NCBI GenBank assembly: GCA_903834785.1
Contig: CAILKP010000064.1
Location: 124,001 to 188,000, forward strand
Direction: 5' to 3'
Origin: an uncultured bacterium
GTDB taxonomy: Bacteria; Planctomycetota; Phycisphaerae; Phycisphaerales; UBA1924
Length of the DNA stretch: 64,000 nucleotides
A program made the translations under genes and the position numbers. Numbering within the stretch: the stretch's first letter is position 1; every line of letters starts with the position of its first letter. This document shows, in pieces, positions 36,846-45,624 of the stretch. The notes beneath the pieces are model-generated. The model saw only the letters and a program-made list of their open reading frames with translations. It had not been told where the DNA came from and ran no database searches.

Positions 36846-37944
36846 GGTGCGTTTGCGGCGTCACGCCGACCAGCCGCACCGCCGCGTCCATAGCCGCGAT
36901 CATCGACGACGGATCGGCACTATTGCGCCCCGCGATGTCAAACGCAGTCCCGTGCGCCGGACTCGTTCGGACGATCTCCCGTCCCGCTGCGGCCAGGCCA
37001 AGCGTCACATTCACGCTCTCGTCCCGATCAAGCAGCTTGACGGGAATCAGCCCCTGGTCGTGGTACATGGCGACAAACAGATCGAACTTGCCGCCGCCGC
37101 GGGCCGCAGGCTTGACGGCATCAAGAAACACTGAGTCCGCTGAGAGCGGCCCGCGCGCATCAATGCCCCGACTCCGCAGATCCTCCACCGCCGGCACAAT
37201 GACCGTTTCATCCTCGGTCCCCAGGAGCCCCTGCTCACCGGCATGGGGGTTCAAACCGCAGACGGCCACGCGCGGGCGGCTTGTGCCCAGCCGCTGGCAA
37301 GCCACCACACCCAGACGCGTGGCATGCACGATCGCCTCTCGCGTCAGCAGCACCGGGACCCTGGCAAGCGGAACGTGAACCGTCACGAGCACCAGCTTCA
37401 GCCGCGGTCCAAGGAAGAACATGACCGCCCGGTCCTCCTCGGGCGTGCTCGCATCCCGAAAGTGCTCATCCAGTAGTTCGGTGTGGCCGGGATACCGGCC
37501 GTGGCCGGCCAGAAACCAGGCCTTTTTGCTGATCGGCGCTGTACAGATCGCCATCGCTGCGCCAGCCGCATCGGCCGGCAGCTTGCACGCACTGATCGCC
37601 GCCAGCACCGACTGGTAGGAGATCTCCCCGGCCGCGCGATCGTCCGAAGGGGTTGTCCTGCTGAGCACCGGCCACGCCGGATCCGCAACGACGACAATCT
37701 CCGCCGCCGGATCAATCCTCCCTGGAGTGGTTACCTGGAATGGCGGAAGCGGGATCGCGGCCCTTGCGGCCGCCGCCCGCAACGGTTCCGGCTGGCCGTA
37801 CACGTGCAGCCGCACGCTCTGCCTGCCCCCCCATTGATTGATCGCTTTGGCGACTACCTCGGGACCGATACCCAGCGGATCGCCCATGCTGACGGCCAGC
37901 ACCGGTCGGGACGGATCCGACGTTCCCTGCTGCGGCACGATCAC
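36838..37944 (-). CDS. pdxA: 4-hydroxythreonine-4-phosphate dehydrogenase
   Basis: 368 residues. PdxA signatures are SMGDPLGIGPEV at the N-terminus, CTAPISKKAW, PGHTELL, VCGLNPHAGEQGLLGTED with metal ligands, and YHDQGLIPVKLL. It oxidises 4-phosphohydroxy-L-threonine in the vitamin B6 pathway. Its start overlaps the stop of the upstream lipoprotein gene by ATGA (37941-37944), so the two are translationally coupled. Confidence 0.95.
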   Translation of the reverse strand: MIVPQQGTSDPSRPVLAVSMGDPLGIGPEVVAKAINQWGGRQSVRLHVYGQPEPLRAAAARAAIPLPPFQVTTPGRIDPAAEIVVVADPAWPVLSRTTPSDDRAAGEISYQSVLAAISACKLPADAAGAAMAICTAPISKKAWFLAGHGRYPGHTELLDEHFRDASTPEEDRAVMFFLGPRLKLVLVTVHVPLARVPVLLTREAIVHATRLGVVACQRLGTSRPRVAVCGLNPHAGEQGLLGTEDETVIVPAVEDLRSRGIDARGPLSADSVFLDAVKPAARGGGKFDLFVAMYHDQGLIPVKLLDRDESVNVTLGLAAAGREIVRTSPAHGTAFDIAGRNSADPSSMIAAMDAAVRLVGVTPQTHLS

Positions 37945-38456
37945 TTCCCCTTTGGCGCTTCCGGTGCGGACGAAACCACCTCCGCCACAGCGAATCGTCC
38001 CCCGCCGCTGAAGCCGACCGACGGCCGCGAGACGCGGTAGTCATACAGCACCGCCGCAATCTGCCCGGGCTCAAGGTAACTCACCGTGCCGGAAATGGCG
38101 TACTCCGCTCCGGCAAGATCAACCCCCGCCGGAAAGGCTGCGGGCAGCGTCAGCTTGTGGACACCCTTGGCCGGAATCGTTGCCTCGGCGGCACGAGTCC
38201 CCGAGAAGCTCAGGCCCGGCTGCCCGACAACATTGACCGAATAACGCACCTCCCGCATCGGCAGCGGCTCATCATTCGGGTTGTTCAACTCGACTGCGAT
38301 GTAAGCCACCGTTCCGCCGGCCTGCCTGTCTCCTGAACGACCGGACTGCACCTCTGCCGAGGGTGCAGTGGCGCAACCGGGCAGCACGGCCGCGGCAGCG
38401 ATCAGCAGAACTGCGACTGAGGCAAACAATCGGGCAGAGGTGTGGCTCAACATCAT
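37941..38456 (-). CDS. WHy/LEA14-like lipoprotein
   Basis: 171 residues from the ATG at 38456. A lipoprotein signal with lipobox AVLPGC is followed by a WHy/LEA-2-type domain: AYIAVELNNPNDEPLPMREVRYSV, then IPAKGVHKLTLP and the closing VSYLEPG. WHy domains are beta-sandwiches of late-embryogenesis proteins linked to desiccation or to membrane-associated binding. Coupling to pdxA by ATGA is odd for an envelope protein and may only reflect gene packing. Confidence 0.72.
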   Translation of the reverse strand: MMLSHTSARLFASVAVLLIAAAAVLPGCATAPSAEVQSGRSGDRQAGGTVAYIAVELNNPNDEPLPMREVRYSVNVVGQPGLSFSGTRAAEATIPAKGVHKLTLPAAFPAGVDLAGAEYAISGTVSYLEPGQIAAVLYDYRVSRPSVGFSGGGRFAVAEVVSSAPEAPKGK

Positions 38457-38509
38457 GCGATCATTGACCTCAACGCGGGCCAAAGTCAGGCTCGCGCGGC
38501 TGAACGAAT

Positions 38510-38544
38510 TTACAACTACAGTGCATATGCCGAATATAATGCAC
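38510..38544 (+). promoter_or_regulatory. Consensus -10 inside a palindrome upstream of a dockerin-like gene
   Basis: A perfect TATAAT (38535-38540) lies inside the inverted repeat GTGCAT-N12-ATGCAC (38521-38544). Possible -35 elements (TTTACA at 38509, TTACAA at 38510) are 19-20 nt away, longer than ideal. The 325-nt spacer 38457-38781 between divergent genes is otherwise AT-richer than its surroundings and holds no gene. Confidence 0.45.
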
Positions 38545-38781
38545 GAATCTCACTGGTTTTCTGCAACCTTCCTGCAGCCATCCCGAACCATCGGTTGCCG
38601 TTACCGTCACCTCGCAGCCGCTGTTTCTCATTACTCAGACATTTCGAATGTGTTATCGGAAGACAGCGGGGCATCCAGTCACGTCGTCACGGGGTCTCGT
38701 ACCCGGCGAGTCTGGCATTTGCGAATTGCTGGTGTAGCTTGTAGTTTCGACCGCGTCATGGTTTTGAAAGAAGGAGCACTC

Positions 38782-40464
38782 GTGAAGAACTATGCCAAGC
38801 CCGTCCTGTTCTCTGCTGCAACCGTCGCCGTCATGGCCGGTGCGGCTATGTCCGTGATCACGGTGCCGTCGGCGCCGTCACCCCGGATGAGCGGCATCGA
38901 CATCGCAGTTTCCGCCGTGGCCGCATCGACCGGCGCCGCCAAGTCATTTGCGGTGTTCAACCCCGGTGGGGCCGCCGGCCTGGCTACGACCGACATCGCC
39001 ATCGCCGTTTCCACGACCTCCTGCAACGTTCAGCCGACCAACTCCGCTCCGTACGACCTCGCCGACTGGTACGCACCGTTCGATTCAGCCGCCCCCACCG
39101 TGACCGACTCGGCCAAGCACCCCTACATCAACACCAACATCTACCGCCTCAACGCCGAAGGCCGGCTCGAGCAGCTTGCCGCCTCCTGGACCAAGCACGG
39201 CTGGTACGCTGCCTCGGCCAGCCAGGGTAACGTGGCCGGCAACACCGGCTCCGATGCCTGCGGCACGGGCACCTGCCCCAGCGGCTCACCAGCCAACGAC
39301 CAGCTCGGCGCCAACTGCGCCGACACCTACAACTCCGGCCACAACTCAGACCGCTACTACATGGGCCCCCGCTCGGAGATCTCCGCCCGCGGTGCCAAAC
39401 TGTCCCCGGGCTGGGCGATCCGCGGCACCTACCTCGATGCTGTGACCGTGACCTCCAATGTTGACACGCTCGCTGCAACCACCGCTGCCCGCGCTGATGC
39501 CGTCCGAACCTACACCGGCTCCGGCACCGCCCAGTCCAACAAGCTTGCCACCTTCGCCAAGGCCGACGTTTCCACCACAGCCCTCGGCCCCAACGGCCGC
39601 GTGATCATGGAGGCGTACTACGTCGTCAACGGCGATGTGAACAAGCTCAACAACTTCGCGTTCCGCTCCTTCACGTCGAACCACAACGGTGGCACCGGCA
39701 CGCTGACTGCCACCAACCTGAACTTCGCCACCACCGCCAGCCCGTTCATGCCGACGGTCATCGGCCGCCACACCTACGGCCCGGCGATGTTCCAGTGGGG
39801 TGATCAGCAGCAGCAGGCGTCGCCCACAGCCGAAGGCAGCGTTTACGCCGCCAGCCGCGTTGTCAACAACGGTGACGGCACCTTCCGCTACGAGTACAAC
39901 ATCCTCAACGTCGATCTGGACCGCGGCGTTGAGGCCGTCTCCATCCCGCTGGCCAACGGCATCACGCTGTCGAACGTCTCGTTCCGCCAGCCCCGCCTGG
40001 CCGACCCCGCATTCGATATCCGCGACTGGGTCAACCAGATCGACGGCGTGACCGGCAACCTCGTCTACTCCGCGCAGACGCCAACCGCCGGCAGCGCCAA
40101 CTGGACCAACGGCCAGCCGATGAAGTCCAACAGCATCCGCTACGGCACGATGTACAGCTTCTGGTTCACCTCCGATCTTCCCCCGCGCACGACCGGCCAG
40201 CTCGTGCTGACCCCCTCGGGGACCGGCTCGGTGACATCCATGAACGTCCAGGCCTCGGTCCCCCGTGCCGTTGCCGATATCGCCGGCAGCGATCAGGGCA
40301 CCTCAGACGGTATCGTTGATGGATCCGACTTCATCGCCTTCATCAACGCCTTCGCCGCTGGCGAGCCCGCGGCCGACCTCATCGGCAGCGGCATCCCGCT
40401 GCCGGACGGCACGATCGACGGCGACGACTTCATCGCCTTCATCAACAGCTTCTCGATCGGTTGA
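38782..40464 (+). CDS. Secreted protein of unknown function with dockerin-like C-terminus
   Basis: 560 residues from the GTG at 38782, which has GAAGGAG 5 nt upstream; the ATG at 38758 would give an 8-residue extension without a better site. The signal peptide is VLFSAATVAVMAGAAMSV. The body is rich in Asn, Thr, Gly and small residues with no recognised enzymatic motif (beta-rich, with QLGANCADTYNSGHNSDRYY and YEYNILNVDLDRGVEAVSIPL). The tail has two calcium-loop-like repeats, DGIVDGSDFIAFINAFA and DGTIDGDDFIAFINSFSIG. It ends FSIG without the final Cys of the other two tagged proteins here. Followed by a strong terminator. Confidence 0.8.
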   Translation: MKNYAKPVLFSAATVAVMAGAAMSVITVPSAPSPRMSGIDIAVSAVAASTGAAKSFAVFNPGGAAGLATTDIAIAVSTTSCNVQPTNSAPYDLADWYAPFDSAAPTVTDSAKHPYINTNIYRLNAEGRLEQLAASWTKHGWYAASASQGNVAGNTGSDACGTGTCPSGSPANDQLGANCADTYNSGHNSDRYYMGPRSEISARGAKLSPGWAIRGTYLDAVTVTSNVDTLAATTAARADAVRTYTGSGTAQSNKLATFAKADVSTTALGPNGRVIMEAYYVVNGDVNKLNNFAFRSFTSNHNGGTGTLTATNLNFATTASPFMPTVIGRHTYGPAMFQWGDQQQQASPTAEGSVYAASRVVNNGDGTFRYEYNILNVDLDRGVEAVSIPLANGITLSNVSFRQPRLADPAFDIRDWVNQIDGVTGNLVYSAQTPTAGSANWTNGQPMKSNSIRYGTMYSFWFTSDLPPRTTGQLVLTPSGTGSVTSMNVQASVPRAVADIAGSDQGTSDGIVDGSDFIAFINAFAAGEPAADLIGSGIPLPDGTIDGDDFIAFINSFSIG

Positions 40465-40497
40465 TCCTGCCGATCGGGCAGATGACACAACATTCCT

Positions 40498-40533
40498 CGC
40501 CGCGGACCACCCTTGGTCCGCGGCGTTGTTTTT
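40498..40533 (+). terminator. Rho-independent terminator of the dockerin-like gene
   Basis: A perfect 12-bp stem CGCCGCGGACCA/TGGTCCGCGGCG with loop CCCT is followed by TTGTTTTT. It rules out a start at 40513 for the next gene. Confidence 0.92.
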
Positions 40534-40593
40534 GGTGCCCGCTTTGGTCACCAGCCACACGGGAACGGCTCACTGAGAGACGTACGCTTGGCC

Positions 40594-43023
40594 GTGTCAG
40601 ATCGAGCCGACGCGAACAGTCCAACCTCCGCAGGAGCTTCACACGCTCCTCCCGCCAGCAGCGGGGCCGCTGGCGACCAGTTACCCCCCCTGCCCGGCCG
40701 CTTGGATCGCCACCGCTGGCTGGTCATCGCCTCCGCGATCATGCTGGCGGTCTTCGCCGGCCTGTGTGCCATCGGCCTGCCTCCCGGGGTCCCTTCAACG
40801 GCAGGCATTGCCTCCGGTTTATACAACTTGCTGCTTGGCGGCGGAGTTGCATTGACATTCGTCGCCTCCGGCGCCGGCTTGGGACTGCTGATCGCCGACC
40901 GCTGCCGCGGCTGGCTCGCCGCCGGGCCGGGCGTCGCCGTCGCCATGGGGTGCGCTATCCAACTGTGGCTGGCGCACCTGCTGGGCTGGTCGGGAATCTG
41001 GAGAGCTGGGCCAACTGTTGCCCTGGCATCCTCGCTTGGGCTCCTCGTCCCCGGATGGGTCGCACTGGGCTGGCACGTGTTCCGCGCCGTTGGCAGGCGG
41101 GAGCGGGCCCCGGCCACCCACCCGCTGTGGATCATCGCGGCACCAGCCGTCGCCGTCATGATGGCCGCGGCAATGAGCCCGCCCGGGCTCTTCTGGTCCA
41201 GCGAGTTCGGGGGCTTTGACTCGCTGTCCTACCACCTCCCGCTGGCTGTCGAGTGGGCCGCACAGGGCCGCGTGCAACCGGTCGAACACAACGTGTACTC
41301 GTTCCTGCCCTCGTACGTCGAGGCGGCGTTTGCCCAGCTTCACGTCGCCCTCGGCGGCGCCGTGCCCGGCAGCACCGATGTCGGCCAACTCGGTGGTTCC
41401 ACAGGGCTCTTCGCGCTTGAAGGTACTGGCGTTCTGACCTGCCAGGTGCTCTCAGTCATTTACGCGGTGATGGCTGCTATGGCCACCGCCGCGGCAGCAC
41501 GCGGCCTTCTCCAGCGATTCGGCGGCGAACGAATCTCCGATTCGGCACGCGAGTTTGGTGCCGCCGCGGCAGGTGCTGCGGTACTCTGCCCGCCCTGGAC
41601 CGCCGTCGTGGGCTCTCTGGCATACAACGAATCCGCAGTAATGATGTGCTTCGCCGCCGCCATTTGGGTTGCGTCTGCAGGCACCGCGGCACCGCTCCGC
41701 CGGGGCCTGCTCTGTGGCATCCTCGTGGGCATCGCCTGCGGATGCAAGCCAACCGCACTGTTCCTCCTCGGCCCGACCGTGGGCCTGGCGCTTGCTTCCA
41801 GCATACCTAGGGGCTCGTGGCTGCGTCTGGGCGCTGGGGTCGTCGCCGGCGGTGTCGTCGGCTTTGCCCCCCCGCTGCTTCGCAACGCCTTGTTCTGCGG
41901 CAATCCGGTCTTCCCTGCCGCCACCGGTATCTTCGGCCTGGCACATTGGACGGCCGAACAGGCCAAGGTCTTCGCCGACCACCACGTCGAGCACGCACCC
42001 CTGATCGACCGCCTCGGCATGCTCTTTGGAACCGTGCAAGGGGGCGATGGTCAGCCTCGCGGCATCCTGCACACCCAGTTTGTCGCGATATGGCCGCTGG
42101 CGCTGGTCTGCACCGTCCTGCTGCTCCGCTGGCCGCCGCTTCGTCGCCCGGCAATCACTTTGGCGGCTGGTATCGTCCTGGCCATGCTCTGGTGGCTCTT
42201 CGGCTCCCACTGCCAGTCCCGCTTCTTGGTCCCACTGCTGCCAGCGTGCGGCATCATCATCGGCTGCGGCATCGCCTCGCTGGCTTGGCGGCGAACCGCA
42301 CCGGACGATGCATCGCCGAGCGAAACCGGCATCTGGAGTGTGCCGCCCGTCGTCCGCCTCACCGCCCTGATCGCCTTGGCCATGATCGGCATGTCCGGTG
42401 TCCGCACCGTCACACTGTTCATGACCCAGGGCATGACAACCTTCGCCGATGGCCAGCGGCTGCCGCTGCCCAATCGCATGCTCGTCAGCGGCGTCACGGG
42501 CCTGACCGGTGAGGACCAGCGTCCGGGCATCACCCGCGCGGTCCGCGCCGGTGAGATCGTCATCGGTGAGAGCGACCCAGTCACCGATGCCATGAGCGTC
42601 GCTGAGTACATCAACCTTGTGGTCCCGGTCGATCACGGAGTTTACCTCCTCGGCGATGCCACTCCGCTGTACATGCCCGCTCGCCTGGCATCGGGCAAGC
42701 TGCTGTATCACGTCACGTGGGATCGCTCGCCGCTCGGTGAGGCCATCGGCAAGGACCCGGATTCGCCTGAGGCCTGGACCCGACAACTTCAGCAGCAAGG
42801 CGTGCGATGGGTCTCACTCAACGTCGCCGAACTCAGCCGCTATCTGGCCGACAGCGCTTACGACAAGCGCGTCACACCCGAGCGGGTCAAGGCCTGGCTT
42901 GAAGTCTGGGGCATCCCGCGCCACAGTGACGCCGGCCAGCGCATCTTGTATGAGCTCCGGCCAGTACCCAAAGCACGCAACGAGGCGAGCGCGGCACCCG
43001 CATCACGGAGCGACGGCCGATGA
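40594..43023 (+). CDS. Large integral membrane protein, GT-C glycosyltransferase-like
   Basis: About 809 residues with 12 or more hydrophobic segments. FGGFDSLSYHLPLAVEWAAQGRV after the second helical block matches the first periplasmic loop of GT-C transferases (Asp, HLP, acidic neighbours), and NESAVMMCFAA follows later. A soluble C-terminal part (about 640-809) ends in an Ala-rich tail. Such enzymes use lipid-linked sugars on the outer face of the membrane. The start is uncertain: GTG at 40594 or TTG at 40588, the latter 8 nt after GAGAG. The frame upstream runs into the terminator at 40498-40533. The gene overlaps the next by ATGA. Confidence 0.68.
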   Translation: MSDRADANSPTSAGASHAPPASSGAAGDQLPPLPGRLDRHRWLVIASAIMLAVFAGLCAIGLPPGVPSTAGIASGLYNLLLGGGVALTFVASGAGLGLLIADRCRGWLAAGPGVAVAMGCAIQLWLAHLLGWSGIWRAGPTVALASSLGLLVPGWVALGWHVFRAVGRRERAPATHPLWIIAAPAVAVMMAAAMSPPGLFWSSEFGGFDSLSYHLPLAVEWAAQGRVQPVEHNVYSFLPSYVEAAFAQLHVALGGAVPGSTDVGQLGGSTGLFALEGTGVLTCQVLSVIYAVMAAMATAAAARGLLQRFGGERISDSAREFGAAAAGAAVLCPPWTAVVGSLAYNESAVMMCFAAAIWVASAGTAAPLRRGLLCGILVGIACGCKPTALFLLGPTVGLALASSIPRGSWLRLGAGVVAGGVVGFAPPLLRNALFCGNPVFPAATGIFGLAHWTAEQAKVFADHHVEHAPLIDRLGMLFGTVQGGDGQPRGILHTQFVAIWPLALVCTVLLLRWPPLRRPAITLAAGIVLAMLWWLFGSHCQSRFLVPLLPACGIIIGCGIASLAWRRTAPDDASPSETGIWSVPPVVRLTALIALAMIGMSGVRTVTLFMTQGMTTFADGQRLPLPNRMLVSGVTGLTGEDQRPGITRAVRAGEIVIGESDPVTDAMSVAEYINLVVPVDHGVYLLGDATPLYMPARLASGKLLYHVTWDRSPLGEAIGKDPDSPEAWTRQLQQQGVRWVSLNVAELSRYLADSAYDKRVTPERVKAWLEVWGIPRHSDAGQRILYELRPVPKARNEASAAPASRSDGR

Positions 43024-44060
43024 GTTCAGCCTCGCCCAAGCCCGCCAAGTCTGCCGGCCCCAACTGGCTCCGCATCGCCGTGCAGGTCGGTGGCTTCGCC
43101 CTCTCCATGGCCGCGCTGTACTGGTGCTACCGCACCGCAACGGGCAACCCGCAACTGCGTGAAAACTGGCCCAAGCTGCTGGACCTTCCCTTCTGGCTAC
43201 TGGGGTCCATGGTCGCCACATCCATGCTCACCATCGTGCTGGCCGCCCTGGTCTTCACCGTGGTCCTTCGCCCCGTCCGCCGCCTCTCCGCGGCAGATGT
43301 CACCGCCGTCAGCGGCGTGTGCACACTCCTGGGCTACCTGCCGTTTAAGCTCAGCCTCGTCTTCCGCATCTTCTGGCACAACCGTCGCGACGGTGTCCCG
43401 CTCCTGGTCGTCGGCGGCTGGTTCGGCGCTGTGGCCGCGGTCATTCTGGCATCGCTCGCCGCACCCGTGGTTGCCGCACTGCTCGTCGCCCATGATGCCA
43501 TGCTCTTTGGCATCACCACCCTTGTCCTGGTCGGCGTGTTCGGTGCGTTGCTCTATCCGGCAGCAAGCATCGCCCGCTTCATCACCGCCCACATCAACCG
43601 CAAACTCCCCGCCGCGCTGGCCGACAAACTCCACCGCCTCACCGCCGGGCTGGACATGCTCCACCACCCGCGATCTCTGGCCATCGCCATGATGCTCCGC
43701 GCCCTGGACCTGGCCGGCCAGTCCGTCCGCTTCATGCTCGCCTCCCACGCCGCCGCCGCGGCAGGGCTCCTGGCCCAGCCGCTCGAACCCTCCCAAGCCG
43801 CCATCGCCGGCTCACTGTTCTTCCTGCTGCAGATCCTCGCCCCCACCGGCGTCGCCGGCATCCGCGAGGGCGGCACCGTCGTCGTCCTCTCCGCCATCTC
43901 CGGCGGCCTGACCGCCGAGCAAATCGCCCCCGTCGTCCTGGTCGTCTCCGCGGCAGAACTCATCGGCCACATCCTCTTTGCCATCCCCTCCGCCCTGTGG
44001 CTGTGGCTTAAGCCGCGAGCGGATGACGTTGCCGCTGTCTCGCTAACCAACGAGTCGTAA
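43020..44060 (+). CDS. Flippase-like/LPG synthase TM-type membrane protein
   Basis: 346 residues with about 8 transmembrane helices and the LPG_synthase_TM/UPF0104-like layout. VSGVCTLLGYLPFKLSLVFRIFWHNRR resembles its conserved region near residue 100, and TGVAGIREGGTVVVLSA occupies the position of the family's conserved G-x-GxxE segment near residue 280. The family includes proteins proposed to move lipid-linked substrates across the membrane. It is translationally coupled to the GT-C-like gene by ATGA (43020-43023), so the pair may make or export an extracytoplasmic glycan. The 3' end lies 1 nt before a shared terminator. Confidence 0.65.
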   Translation: MSSASPKPAKSAGPNWLRIAVQVGGFALSMAALYWCYRTATGNPQLRENWPKLLDLPFWLLGSMVATSMLTIVLAALVFTVVLRPVRRLSAADVTAVSGVCTLLGYLPFKLSLVFRIFWHNRRDGVPLLVVGGWFGAVAAVILASLAAPVVAALLVAHDAMLFGITTLVLVGVFGALLYPAASIARFITAHINRKLPAALADKLHRLTAGLDMLHHPRSLAIAMMLRALDLAGQSVRFMLASHAAAAAGLLAQPLEPSQAAIAGSLFFLLQILAPTGVAGIREGGTVVVLSAISGGLTAEQIAPVVLVVSAAELIGHILFAIPSALWLWLKPRADDVAAVSLTNES

Positions 44061-44061
44061 C

Positions 44062-44098
44062 AAAAAACCACCGGTCGAAGCACTCGACCGGTGGTCTT
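44062..44098 (-). terminator. Shared terminator between the flippase-like gene and trxA
   Basis: A perfect 12-bp stem ACCACCGGTCGA/TCGACCGGTGGT with loop AGCAC. The minus-strand side is followed by TTTTTT, giving a strong trxA terminator; the plus side is weaker (CTTGAATG). Confidence 0.88.
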
Positions 44099-44145
44099 GA
44101 ATGTTGGAACTCAGCCAAACTCCCGGCCAGCGCGGCCGCTCCGAC

Positions 44146-44478
44146 TCACGCCATCGCCTTCTGAATCGCCGTCGCGATCGCGTCCTCGGGCTGTGCGCCC
44201 TGGAGACGGGCCACAGGCTTGCCGCCCTTGAAGATGATCAGCGTCGGAATCGCCATGATGCCCAGACCGCCCGGAGCGCCCGGGTTCTTGTCAATGTCCA
44301 TCTTGCCGATCTTGGCCTGGCCGACGAACCGGTCCGCCAGACGATCGATCGTCGGGCCCAGAGCGCGGCATGGGGCGCACCACTCCGCCCAGAAGTCCAC
44401 CAGAACGGGCTTGTCACTGGCCAGAACCTCGTTCTGCCAGTTTGCGTCGGTGATCTCAACCACATTTGCGTTTGCCAT
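44146..44478 (-). CDS. trxA: Thioredoxin
   Basis: 110 residues, normal length. The active site is W33-C-A-P-C37, with FWAEW before it, DIDKNP and the cis-proline AIPTLIIF. It is the general cytosolic disulfide reductant. AAAGGA 8 nt upstream supports the ATG at 44478. The Ala in the active-site pair (WCAPC) is a common variant. Single gene between two convergent or divergent neighbours. Confidence 0.95.
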   Translation of the reverse strand: MANANVVEITDANWQNEVLASDKPVLVDFWAEWCAPCRALGPTIDRLADRFVGQAKIGKMDIDKNPGAPGGLGIMAIPTLIIFKGGKPVARLQGAQPEDAIATAIQKAMA

Positions 44479-44620
44479 ATATCTGTCCTTTCGATAGCAG
44501 TCTATCTATCTACGCCGTCCTCGGCGGTTGAGTTCACGGCCAGCCGCCACCGTGGGGGCTGATAATCCCACCGATTTGTCGCCGGCGGGACTGACAGGTT
44601 ACGCGGTATCCTCCCCCCGC

Positions 44621-45490
44621 ATGGACGCAAGTGACAAGAACCTGCCGGGTGCCAGTTCCCCAGCCTCCCAGCCGGCCGCCCAGGCCACCCCCCTGCTCGG
44701 CATTGATGCGGCGGCAGAGCCAGCCACCGGCCAGCCTTGGGGCAAGCAGTCGATGAGCCCCGCCGATGAGGTCATGCTCGAGGGCCCCCGCTCGCGGCGG
44801 GAGGAGTTCTTCCGCGTCCTGCACATCGGCATGGAGTTCATCCGGGGGTTCCGGGCGCTGCACTTCGTTGGCCCCTGTGTCACCGTCTTCGGCTCAGCAC
44901 GGTTTGATGAGAACCACACGTACTACCGGCTGGGCCGGGCCACCGGGACCGCGATTGCCCGCCGCGGGTTCACGGTCATGACTGGCGGCGGCCCAGGGAT
45001 CATGGAAGCCGCCAATCGCGGTGCCAAGGACGTCGGCGGCAAGTCCATCGGCTGCAACATCGAACTGCCGATGGAGCAGAAGCCCAATCCCTACGTCGAT
45101 CGATTCGTGGATTTCAGGTACTTTTTCATCCGCAAGGTCATGCTGGTGAAGTACTCCTACGGCTTTGTCATTCTCCCCGGCGGCTACGGCACACTTGATG
45201 AGATGTTCGAGGTCCTCACGCTCATCCAGACCGGCAAGGTCAAGGGCTTCCCGGTGGTGCTCATGGGCACCGGCTACTGGCGGCCCCTGATGGACTTCCT
45301 CCGTGAGACAATGGCCCGAGCCGGGACCATTCACCCCGATGACCTTTCGCTCCTGCATGTGACCGACGACCCAGATGATGCGGCCGCGTTTGTTGAGCAC
45401 AAAGCCCTGAACAGCGGCTTTGGCCTGCAGCGGTACCGAGCGGGCAACAAGCCGCGGAGCTTCTGGGGCTTTGGCGAGAAGGAGATCTGA
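44621..45490 (+). CDS. LOG-family (lysine decarboxylase-like) protein
   Basis: 289 residues from the ATG at 44621; an earlier start at 44528 would add a low-complexity stretch. The nucleotide-binding signature GGGPGIMEAANRGA and the catalytic motif PGGYGTLDEMFE are both intact, with VFGSARF at the start of the domain. The family hydrolyses cytokinin-type nucleotide 5'-monophosphates; in bacteria the role is mostly unknown. The first 65 residues are Ala/Pro-rich. Divergent from trxA. Confidence 0.88.
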   Translation: MDASDKNLPGASSPASQPAAQATPLLGIDAAAEPATGQPWGKQSMSPADEVMLEGPRSRREEFFRVLHIGMEFIRGFRALHFVGPCVTVFGSARFDENHTYYRLGRATGTAIARRGFTVMTGGGPGIMEAANRGAKDVGGKSIGCNIELPMEQKPNPYVDRFVDFRYFFIRKVMLVKYSYGFVILPGGYGTLDEMFEVLTLIQTGKVKGFPVVLMGTGYWRPLMDFLRETMARAGTIHPDDLSLLHVTDDPDDAAAFVEHKALNSGFGLQRYRAGNKPRSFWGFGEKEI

Positions 45491-45624
45491 CAAACCCGGG
45501 CGGACTCGACGCCCCATTGCTGCCCGGCGGGTCAGAGCCCGGGATCCCATATCGCCCCGATTTCCGACCGTTGCCCCTGCATATCCGGCCGCAACCCGGC
45601 CGCCTTTTCCCGCTATCACTCTTG

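Noticed and set aside
41452-42798. Open frame antisense to the GT-C-like gene
   Set aside because: Composition is Asp/Gln/Arg/Ala-rich low complexity typical of antisense reading of a hydrophobic protein gene.
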